Both the position numbers and the translations under genes were made by a program. A stretch of 64,000 bases of DNA. Origin: a virus. How positions within the stretch are numbered: position 1 is the first letter of the stretch; the number at the start of each line of letters is the position of its first letter. The notes under the pieces were generated by a model. The model was not told the origin of the DNA and made no database searches. It worked only from the letters and a program-made list of their open reading frames with translations. This document shows, one piece after another, positions 23,808 through 30,113 of the stretch. The stretch covers positions 17,337 through 81,336 of IMG/VR virus record IMGVR_UViG_3300025266_000004. One strand, given 5' to 3'.

Positions 23808-23957
23808 TTAACCTACTAGCATTACTTGACTATACATCTCTGTTAGCCCTGTTATTTCTGTCTTTACGAATTTAGGTGTGTCAACTCTTAACATACCATT
23901 AGTATCAACAACGAGATTACCCATTGTTAATACTTCAGTTTCTTTCTTCTTTCTCAT
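23808..23957 (-). CDS. 49-residue hypothetical protein
   Basis: ATG 23957 overlaps the upstream TAA by one base (TAATG), a classic coupling signal. The 49-codon frame begins with Lys-rich MRKKKETEVL and contains GNLVVDTNGMLRVD. Function unknown. Confidence 0.58.
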   Translation of the reverse strand: MRKKKETEVLTMGNLVVDTNGMLRVDTPKFVKTEITGLTEMYSQVMLVG

Positions 23958-24226
23958 TAGTTACAAGCTATCATTTCATTTATGGTAAACTTGTTATTGT
24001 ACCATTTCTCAATGTGGAACACACCCTTACGAATATATCCTCTAACCTCAACTAAATGAGGTATTGCTTTGATATCACCTCTGTTGAACACAGCAGGTAT
24101 GAAATCACTATTATTTTCAATATTATTAACGTCACTATTATTGACATCAACAATACCATCAGTATATACTACTCTAATCCTAGGTAATACTCTATTTATT
24201 TTCTTTGGTTCTTTATTATTTGACAT
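23957..24226 (-). CDS. Small hypothetical protein
   Basis: An 89-residue protein from ATG 24226 (MSNNKEPKKIN); a TTG nine codons upstream is possible but would overlap the small membrane peptide gene. Contains two likely beta-rich halves (RIRVVYTDGIVDV; AIPHLVEVRGYIRKGVFHIEKW). Function unknown. Confidence 0.62.
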   Translation of the reverse strand: MSNNKEPKKINRVLPRIRVVYTDGIVDVNNSDVNNIENNSDFIPAVFNRGDIKAIPHLVEVRGYIRKGVFHIEKWYNNKFTINEMIACN

Positions 24227-24245
24227 AATGTGGTAAATTAGTTGG

Positions 24246-24329
24246 TTAAACAAAAGCTATAAGTATAGTTACAGTGCTCATAGCACCTGCAAGTATCCCA
24301 AGCATAAAATGTATCTTAGATTCATTCAT
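24246..24329 (-). CDS. 27-residue single-span membrane peptide
   Basis: ATG 24329 to TAA 24246, encoding a short N-terminus and one membrane span (FMLGILAGAMSTVTILIAFV). The length is minimal, so this could be chance, but it sits about 60 bases after a promoter-like element and immediately before the next gene. Confidence 0.4.
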   Translation of the reverse strand: MNESKIHFMLGILAGAMSTVTILIAFV

Positions 24330-24355
24330 AATAAGCAGTATTTAGGTATTAAAAC

Positions 24356-24404
24356 AATAACTACACTATAGTATTACCTATAGCATAGTTATTATAAACA
24401 CTTA
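24356..24404 (-). promoter_or_regulatory. Hairpin-associated early promoter-like element
   Basis: On the minus strand AAGTGTTTATAATAAC (24403-24388) leads straight into a 16-bp hairpin with two G-U pairs (24393-24378 with 24371-24356, 6-nt loop). Same box-plus-hairpin order as at 21.3 kb. A further hairpin CAAGG-ATGAGAA-CCTTG lies just upstream (24421-24405), which by itself looks like a tRNA anticodon arm, but no tRNA surrounds it. Confidence 0.5.
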
Positions 24405-24435
24405 CAAGGTTCTCATCCTTGAATTACTCAGGTGA

Positions 24436-24542
24436 TTAATAAAGTTCGTCAGCCTCTCTTGGTTAGTTGGTAGAATATAACTTGTTGTACATTTCTTTAC
24501 CTATGTACACATTATATTCTACTGATTGTTTAACTTTATTAA
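24436..24542. ncRNA. Long nested-stem RNA candidate
   Basis: An 11-bp perfect outer stem TTAATAAAGTT/AACTTTATTAA (24436-24446 with 24532-24542) encloses a 10-bp stem TAGAATATAA/TTATATTCTA (24471-24480 with 24512-24521) and a terminal 6-bp stem GTACAT/ATGTAC (24487-24492 with 24503-24508). GTCAG..CTGAT may also pair between them. No real gene in the segment. It lies downstream of the SSB-like gene on the minus strand. Confidence 0.5.
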
Positions 24543-24593
24543 TTTGCACCTCAACCCTCTATGATTGGGTAAATGTTTATTATTTAAATGATA

Positions 24594-25022
24594 TTAGAAA
24601 GGCATATCATCATCACCTTTATCAGCAGATGCTACAGGAGCACTTGGTTGAGCTATTGCTTGACGCATTGCTACATCAATCAATTGATTAGTAGCTCTAG
24701 TACTCAATGCAATAGATTCATTAGTATTCTTTGGAAAGTCTTTTCCGTATACTCCTTCTTCGCCGTCCTTCTTAATATAAGTATCCCCAGCTTTCACATT
24801 CTCTACATCCATTGACATAGTACTACCACCAGTCTGTACTAAAAGCTTTAATACGAAAGCATTTGGTGCACCACATCTAGTAGCTAGTCTAGCTAGTTGT
24901 CCACTAGATTGTTTGAATACACCAGTAGCACTTGGATTGTCTGCTGATTTGTTTGTTACAATTACACCAGTACCGTCAGCGTTAATTTGAATTTCTTTGA
25001 TTGTTAATGTTACATTTTTCAT
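24594..25022 (-). CDS. SSB-like protein with DDDMPF C-terminal tip
   Basis: A 142-residue protein. The last six residues, DDDMPF, copy the acidic amphipathic tip of bacterial SSB (DDDIPF) that docks repair and replication proteins, and follow a Pro/Ala/Ser linker (QPSAPVASADKGD). The first 110 residues are beta-rich (MKNVTLTIKEIQINADGTGVIV) and could be an OB-type domain, though I see no classic SSB sequence match. As first gene of the leftward arm it would be made early and in quantity, as expected for SSB. Confidence 0.7.
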   Translation of the reverse strand: MKNVTLTIKEIQINADGTGVIVTNKSADNPSATGVFKQSSGQLARLATRCGAPNAFVLKLLVQTGGSTMSMDVENVKAGDTYIKKDGEEGVYGKDFPKNTNESIALSTRATNQLIDVAMRQAIAQPSAPVASADKGDDDMPF

Positions 25023-25093
25023 AAGTCTTAAAGTTTAAAAGTTAATAAGTTATTATATTATTCTACTACCTATTCGTTATAAGTAGATTTTGA

Positions 25094-25126
25094 GGATTAA
25101 AAACACCATCGGGGTGATTCAATCCA
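25094..25126 (-). promoter_or_regulatory. Early promoter-like box inside a hairpin, upstream of SSB-like gene
   Basis: On the minus strand GATGGTGTTTTTAATCC (25110-25094) lies 72 bases before the SSB-like start. It sits within an inverted repeat GGATT..AATCC with inner CACC/GGTG pairing, so here the box itself forms part of the hairpin. Confidence 0.4.
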
Positions 25127-25258
25127 AAATTTAGTGAGGGGGGATGAATGGAGGTGGTTCTCGCTTCGACATATATCCCCACTTTTATTTCTACAAATTT
25201 TTATTTTTTATATCCACTTTACCATCATCCAATACGTCGCCTAGTATATATGCCAGAG

Positions 25259-25430
25259 AGTCTCCTAATATCTTGTGTTTAATATCTTGTGTCATCTATG
25301 TCTAATATCTCCCGATTTATCATTTGTAGAGTCTCCGAATAGTCTCAATTTCACCATGTTGTAAAGTCTCCAAATAGTCGCTAAGTCGGCATGTCGAATA
25401 GTCTCCAGAATCTCACTTTATATAGTCTCC
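25259..25430. repeat. Iteron-like AGTCTCC repeat cluster
   Basis: Five exact AGTCTCC copies start at 25259, 25330, 25365, 25400 and 25424, all in one orientation, three of them spaced exactly 35 bases apart. Near matches (AGTCTCA at 25341, AATCTCC at 25480) extend the cluster. Direct repeats of this kind bind replication initiators or repressors. No initiator gene adjoins it, so function is inferred. Confidence 0.55.
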
Positions 25431-25680
25431 AATCAGCAGTCTAAAAATCTCAATTATCACCACCTTGTACAGTCTTTACAATCTCCAGTTATATACCACT
25501 CTATACACTTGTAAAACCACCATTGTAGATTGTACTATATAGAGACACCGTGACACCATTTTTTCATTAACGGCTAGACACCAAGTAGAGCAGTCTAAAT
25601 AGTTGTTCAATATTTAGAGTAGGATTTGGGATGGGATTTGGAGTGCTCTAAAAGATGATACTTTAGATACCAAAGATGAA

Positions 25681-25698
25681 CCTATAATAAACACCATG
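25681..25698 (-). promoter_or_regulatory. Early promoter-like box
   Basis: On the minus strand CATGGTGTTTATTATAGG, close to the best copy of the TGGTGTTT-TATAAT element. The nearest minus-strand gene begins 660 bases away across the repeat cluster. The downstream hairpin is weak. Confidence 0.35.
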
Positions 25699-25773
25699 TG
25701 GACTGCTATAAATTGTTATATAGTATATGGTGCATTGGTGACTCCACGAGTGGGTATAAAAAATCCCATATAC

Positions 25774-25839
25774 ATTGGTGTAGTATATAGGTGTGGTGTT
25801 TTCTTGTTACCTTGAATAAGATATTTAAAGGTACAAGAA
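25774..25839 (+). promoter_or_regulatory. Plus-strand copy of the hairpin-associated element
   Basis: ATTGGTGTAG (25774-25783), 10 bases, TGGTGTTT (25794-25801), then at once a hairpin TTCTTG-T-TACCTT / AAGGTA-CAAGAA (25801-25813 with 25828-25839, one bulge). Order and spacing mirror the 21.3-kb minus-strand copy. It points toward the late genes and ends 20 bases before the host-type promoter. Confidence 0.55.
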
Positions 25840-25858
25840 ATTCCTGACATATCCTAAT

Positions 25859-25888
25859 TTTGTCGTACATTATTTCAAATTAAATTTG
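25859..25888 (+). promoter_or_regulatory. Bacteroidota-type late promoter (TTTG / TAAATTTG)
   Basis: TTTG at 25859-25862, an 18-base spacer and TAAATTTG at 25881-25888 match the -33/-7 consensus TTTG / TAnnTTTG of the Bacteroidota primary sigma factor. It would give a 5' leader of about 140 bases before the first late gene. It is the only full match I found in the switch region in this direction. Confidence 0.65.
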
Positions 25889-26038
25889 GCGTATCAGCCT
25901 GTAATGTAGAAAATAGTGACGTGGTGGTTCTACTATTTGGAGGTATTTAAAAATAATGAAATAAAGACTATACATAATTAGGTTTTACGGTTTATTGTCT
26001 ATATATTAGTGTATCTTTAGGCAGAAGAACTCACAGCA

Positions 26039-26473
26039 ATGAAATTAGATACTACAATACAGCATATTTTAGACGTTATTAATCGTGAGGTTAATGATGA
26101 GATGGATATAGATTTAGACGATGACACTGTCTTAGATATTATTAATAGTCAATTCAGTGGTATTGCTGGATATACAAAAGACAAGAAAGTCGTTAAGCTA
26201 GACTACTTCGGTAAATTTAAGATTGCTGATGGTCGGGAAGATTACGTAACAAAAGGTAGATTAAAGAACATTATGGTATATTTAGGAAACATTGAAATAC
26301 TACCTGATTATAGGTATGTTATTGAAGACAGAGAAGAGGTTGATTATCATTCTATAGTTAAGTTTGTAGATAGTCAGCTTAAGAGTAAGATTGGTATTGC
26401 TACTATAGTTGATAAAATTAAGGTTGTAATAGATGGTGTTAATACACCTTTAAAACACTTAACAAATGATTAA
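26039..26473 (+). CDS. IHF/HU-like DNA-binding protein candidate
   Basis: A 144-residue protein. IINSQFSGIAGYTKDKKVVKLDYFGKF (about residues 49-75) has the pattern VVNSQF...VRLPYFGKF typical of the IHF-like proteins of crAss-like and other Bacteroidota phages. First gene of the late arm and overlapped by the next gene by 8 bases. It may shape DNA for packaging or control late transcription. The C-terminal half has no assignment. Confidence 0.65.
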   Translation: MKLDTTIQHILDVINREVNDEMDIDLDDDTVLDIINSQFSGIAGYTKDKKVVKLDYFGKFKIADGREDYVTKGRLKNIMVYLGNIEILPDYRYVIEDREEVDYHSIVKFVDSQLKSKIGIATIVDKIKVVIDGVNTPLKHLTND

Positions 26474-27149
26474 GATATTTAATGTCTCACGGACTAATGA
26501 ACTAACTATTGATTTAGCTGTTGTTAAATCTATTCCTGAGTTCAAGAAGATAGTAACTAGAGATAAGGGAAGTTCGGGTGATTCTGATGGTAGAAAGAAG
26601 TATAGAGCAGACAAAGAAATGATCTATGTATACTACTTAGCTGATTTAAGGAGTCCTCCTAGACTTGATGGTAAGAGTGAGAGAGATATACATGATTACG
26701 CTGTTACTTCTGCTGGTTTAGAAGAAAGCTATCAGGTGGATGAGGTAATTGAGATTGCTATAGCAAAGTATAAAGAGATACAGTTGGACACACCTGAACT
26801 TAGACTTTTAAATTCACTTTTAAGGGGTCTTGTTATGTCTAGTAAAGTTGTAGACGTTATTACTGATAAGATAGAGACTGATTTAGATTTTTACGCTAAT
26901 GGTGGCTTGGCTACAACAGCTGAGACTTTAGCAGACTTAGAGAGTGACAGTGTAGAACTTAAACCTGATGCTAGTGCAATGCTTTCTAACTTGATTGGAA
27001 ATATGAATGAAATCAGTAAGATGGGTAGTTCTGTAAACAAGGCTATCACAACTGTTAAAGATGTATACGAGAAAGTTAAGCAACAAATGAGTGAAGACGA
27101 TGCTATAAGAGGTGGTGGAACAATCAACCCAAGAGAAATGCCAAATTAA
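26466..27149 (+). CDS. Conserved phage protein upstream of packaging genes
   Basis: A 227-residue protein. A central segment FKKIVTRDKGSSGDSDGRKKYRADKE then YVYYLADLRSPPRL is familiar from proteins preceding the packaging genes of several large Bacteroidota phages. The C-terminal part is helical and acidic. A small terminase role is possible by position, but no HTH motif is evident. Not assigned. Confidence 0.7.
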   Translation: MIKIFNVSRTNELTIDLAVVKSIPEFKKIVTRDKGSSGDSDGRKKYRADKEMIYVYYLADLRSPPRLDGKSERDIHDYAVTSAGLEESYQVDEVIEIAIAKYKEIQLDTPELRLLNSLLRGLVMSSKVVDVITDKIETDLDFYANGGLATTAETLADLESDSVELKPDASAMLSNLIGNMNEISKMGSSVNKAITTVKDVYEKVKQQMSEDDAIRGGGTINPREMPN

Positions 27150-27167
27150 TATTAAATAAATAGATAT

Positions 27168-27911
27168 ATGAATTATTATTTAGACACAGAATTTCACGAG
27201 TACAAAAAGAAGCCTTTTATAGGTAAAGCTATAGATACTATAGAACTTATTTCAATAGGTATTGTAGCAGAAGATGATAGAGAGTATTATGCTGTTAGTA
27301 ACGAGTTTGATTTAAAAGCTACTTGGAGTAATGAATGGTTAAGAGATAACGTACTATTAAATATTGTACACGACTTAGCTAGAAAAGATTACAAAGAGAA
27401 AGACGCTTATATGCACGATTTCGGTAGTTATACAAATTGGTTAAAGTATATAAAAAAAGGGAATAACTGGGAAAAAACATGGTACAAGAGAAGTAAAGAA
27501 CTTATTAATAAGTATGGTAAATCAAGAGAACAAATAGCTACTGAGATTAAAGAGTTTGTGACAATGTCAAATGTACTAACCTTCGAACTTAGTCCTAATA
27601 GTATTAGTCCTGTTAATATGACACCTATTAATTTCTACGCATACTACGCTGACTATGATTGGGTAGTATTCTGTTGGTTATTTGGACGTATGATTGACCT
27701 ACCAAAAGGATTCCCAATGTACTGTATAGATTTAAAGCAAGAGTTAGACAATAAGGCTATTGATTTTGAAAAAGAGAGTTGGATTGGGAAAGGTAATGGA
27801 GTGGAATATCTTAAAGATAGAATAGAGTATCCTAAACAAGATAACGAACATAATGCTCTTGACGATGCTAAATGGAATTTAAAACTACATAAGTTTATAC
27901 AATCACTATGA
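27168..27911 (+). CDS. DEDD 3'-5' exonuclease (RNase H fold)
   Basis: A 247-residue protein with the four acidic residues of the DEDDh exonuclease group: DTEFHE near the N-terminus (ExoI), YYADYDWVVF (ExoII) and HNALDDAKW near the C-terminus (ExoIII, His and Asp). Overall layout follows the Rv2179c-like (DUF5051) family of small exoribonucleases/exonucleases. Likely degrades host RNA or trims nucleic-acid ends. Overlaps the nuclease gene by 4 bases. Confidence 0.85.
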   Translation: MNYYLDTEFHEYKKKPFIGKAIDTIELISIGIVAEDDREYYAVSNEFDLKATWSNEWLRDNVLLNIVHDLARKDYKEKDAYMHDFGSYTNWLKYIKKGNNWEKTWYKRSKELINKYGKSREQIATEIKEFVTMSNVLTFELSPNSISPVNMTPINFYAYYADYDWVVFCWLFGRMIDLPKGFPMYCIDLKQELDNKAIDFEKESWIGKGNGVEYLKDRIEYPKQDNEHNALDDAKWNLKLHKFIQSL

Positions 27912-28930
27912 GTACTATAAATTACACTGAAAAACGTATTATACAATTCGACGAACCTTCTCATACTTATACAGATGAAAGGGGAAATGAATATACATCT
28001 GCTACTACACTTATAGGTAAGTATCAGAAACCTTTTGACAGAAGATACTATCTAATGTGGACAGCTTTAAAAAGAAACAACTACAAGTTAAAATATAGTG
28101 ATACTAATGCTACACAGCATATTATTACGATTAGAACTACGGGTGGTTTTAAAGACTTCAAACTTAAGTATCTTTATGATAACGAAAAGAGGATTTTAAA
28201 CATATCTACTGATGCAGTTGCGGCTGAGTGGGAACATACAACTGATATAGCTTGTGACAAAGGTAACGATAAGCATAATTTCTTAGAGGATGAAATAAAT
28301 AAATTTAGTTCTACACAGAATATACAATTAGATGCTCTACGTAAAGCTCAATCAGATATTAATTTCACTGGTAATTCTCTTAATAGAAAAGCACTTGATA
28401 ATAGTGCTATAAGAAATAAACACCCTGAGATTTACAGTCTTTTAGTTAAGTACTTAAATGAAGGTTGGACTATACACGCAGAGAAGAGAGTATATAGTGC
28501 TTATCTTCTTGTAGCAGGTATGATTGATGTTCTTTTAACTAAGGGCAATAAATTCAAGATACTTGATTGGAAAACTAATAAGAATGAGTTGCATTTTGAA
28601 GCAGGTTATTATAAGAAGGATTTGAATGGTGTTGTATCTAAAGAATGGGTTAGAAAGAATGACACGTTCCTGTTCCCTATAAATAATGTAAGTTACTGTA
28701 AAGGTAAAGTGTACACATTACAATTAAGTCTGTACGCACATATATTAGAGCTATGGGGATTTGAATGTGACGAACTAATACTCTGCCATATAAGAGATAT
28801 ACCGAATGGTAATAAGTTTGGAGTAGTGAATGAACAGACTGAATTTAAGGTGAAGTTCTATGATATAAAGTTCTTAAAGACAGATATACGTAAGATGCTT
28901 ACACACTTTATAAAGACAGGTAGGAAGTAG
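27908..28930 (+). CDS. PD-(D/E)XK nuclease, RecB/Cas4-like
   Basis: A 340-residue protein. The catalytic core AGMIDVLLTKGNKFKILDWKTNK (about residues 205-227) gives the G..D and D-x-K pattern of the RecB-family nuclease, followed by QLSLYAHILE, the usual downstream helix motif QxxxY. N-terminal YTSATTLIGKYQKPFD is the familiar start of phage PDDEXK_1 exonucleases. Probably acts in recombination with the RecT-like protein or in packaging. Confidence 0.88.
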   Translation: MSTINYTEKRIIQFDEPSHTYTDERGNEYTSATTLIGKYQKPFDRRYYLMWTALKRNNYKLKYSDTNATQHIITIRTTGGFKDFKLKYLYDNEKRILNISTDAVAAEWEHTTDIACDKGNDKHNFLEDEINKFSSTQNIQLDALRKAQSDINFTGNSLNRKALDNSAIRNKHPEIYSLLVKYLNEGWTIHAEKRVYSAYLLVAGMIDVLLTKGNKFKILDWKTNKNELHFEAGYYKKDLNGVVSKEWVRKNDTFLFPINNVSYCKGKVYTLQLSLYAHILELWGFECDELILCHIRDIPNGNKFGVVNEQTEFKVKFYDIKFLKTDIRKMLTHFIKTGRK

Positions 28931-29002
28931 TAATGTCAACACTTGTAGTTAATCATATTACAGGCTTAGACACAAATAGTAAATAACAAATAAATAAATA
29001 AG

Positions 29003-29479
29003 ATGAAAAATTACATTGGAACAAAACAACTATTAGCAAAGCCTATGACATTAGGTGAATATAATAAGTACAGAGGATGGGATTTACCTACTGATGAAGA
29101 CGGTAATAAAAAAGGTTATTTAGTAGAGTACGTAGATAGTACAGACGCTAATCACCCTGATCATAAAGGATATATTTCTTGGAGTCCTGTAGAAGCTTTT
29201 GAAAAAGCATATAGAACTACTGACGGTTTGACATTTGGATTAGCTATAGAAGCTCTTAAACAAGGTAAGAAAGTAGCTAGAAAAGGATGGAATGGAAAAG
29301 GAATGTGGTTAAGATATATTAATCCTTACCATAATACACAATATTCAATAGCCGAATTATCAGACATTGAAGGTACATTAATGCCATATATTGCAATGAA
29401 AACTGTAGATAACGGTCTAATACCTTGGTTAGCTAATCAAACGGATATTATAATTGAAGATTGGATAATAGTTGAATAA
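29003..29479 (+). CDS. tad2: Tad2-family (DUF2829) anti-Thoeris protein
   Basis: A 158-residue protein. The C-terminal domain (about 76-158) has the full DUF2829 signature: LTFGLAIEALKQGKKVARKGWNGKGMW (77-102), PYIAMKTVDNGLIPWLANQTDIIIEDWIIV (128-157). Tad2 proteins sequester the cyclic ADP-ribose-type signals of Thoeris defence (and some CBASS signals). The N-terminal 72 residues (PMTLGEYNKYRGW..., YISWSPVEAFEKAY) form a second conserved phage module often fused to this domain. Placement in the late operon, before the endolysin, is unusual for an inhibitor needed early. Confidence 0.88.
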   Translation: MKNYIGTKQLLAKPMTLGEYNKYRGWDLPTDEDGNKKGYLVEYVDSTDANHPDHKGYISWSPVEAFEKAYRTTDGLTFGLAIEALKQGKKVARKGWNGKGMWLRYINPYHNTQYSIAELSDIEGTLMPYIAMKTVDNGLIPWLANQTDIIIEDWIIVE

Positions 29480-29482
29480 GAT

Positions 29483-30112
29483 ATGAGTAAATATATATAT
29501 TTATTAGATGCAGGTCACGGTGGTATAGATGATAATAACGTCTATACCACTAGTGGTAAAAGGAGTCCTATTTGGAAAGATACAAATGAACAGTATTTCG
29601 AAGGAGAAGGTAATAGAATAATAAGAGACGAATTAGCTGTTGAACTAAGTCGTAAAGGTATTAAGTATCATTACGTTTCAGTAGGTAGTAAGGATGTCGG
29701 TTTAAAAGAACGTGTTGCTGTAATCAATGCTTATTGTGATGCTTACGGTAAAGACAATGTGATACTTATTTCTATACATTCTAACGGTGCTTCAAACCCT
29801 CTTGGACAAGGATGGGAAGTATATACTAGTAGAGGACAAACTAAGAGTGATCCTATAGCTACTGTATTTTACAATGAAGCCTTACAAGAGTTTCCACGTA
29901 GAAAGTTTAGAAAAGATACTAAGGATGGTGATGTTGATAAAGAAGCTAATTTTTATATTATAGCAAAGAGTAAATGTCGTGCTATACTAACAGAGAATTT
30001 CTTTATGACAAATAAGTATGAATGTCAGAATATTTTACTAACTAAATCAGGTCTAAGTAAAATAGCAAACTTACACCTCAACGGAATATTACAAGTAGAA
30101 AAGAAATTATAA
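29483..30112 (+). CDS. N-acetylmuramoyl-L-alanine amidase endolysin (Amidase_3)
   Basis: A 209-residue enzyme with the zinc-ligand pattern of Amidase_3: LDAGHGG (His12), a Glu in EGEGNR (residue 40 or 42), SIHSN (His99) and the catalytic Glu171 in TENFFMTN. It would cleave the amide bond between muramic acid and the stem peptide. No signal peptide, so it needs a holin; candidates are the small membrane proteins at 44703-45240. Starts 3 bases after the Tad2 gene. Confidence 0.92.
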   Translation: MSKYIYLLDAGHGGIDDNNVYTTSGKRSPIWKDTNEQYFEGEGNRIIRDELAVELSRKGIKYHYVSVGSKDVGLKERVAVINAYCDAYGKDNVILISIHSNGASNPLGQGWEVYTSRGQTKSDPIATVFYNEALQEFPRRKFRKDTKDGDVDKEANFYIIAKSKCRAILTENFFMTNKYECQNILLTKSGLSKIANLHLNGILQVEKKL

Positions 30113-30113
30113 A

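Larger units (their letters stand above)
25023..26038. other. Divergent non-coding switch region
   Basis: About 1 kb with no credible gene between the leftward early arm and the rightward late arm. It contains promoter-like boxes in both directions, a cluster of AGTCTCC repeats, a G-rich tract near 25136, several hairpins and the late promoter. A 54-codon frame at 25147 has low-quality composition and was not accepted as a gene. The region is the natural place for early/late control and possibly for an origin. Confidence 0.7.

Noticed and set aside
24405-24421. CAAGG-ATGAGAA-CCTTG hairpin as a tRNA-Leu (GAG) anticodon arm
   Set aside because: Stem and loop fit, but no acceptor, D or T arm can be drawn around it on the minus strand.
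25147-25311. 54-codon plus-strand frame in the switch region
   Set aside because: Ends inside the repeat cluster, aromatic/Ser-rich chance composition, and no leader.
28933-28986. 17-codon frame between the nuclease and Tad2 genes
   Set aside because: Too short to support; no overlap coupling and no distinct leader.
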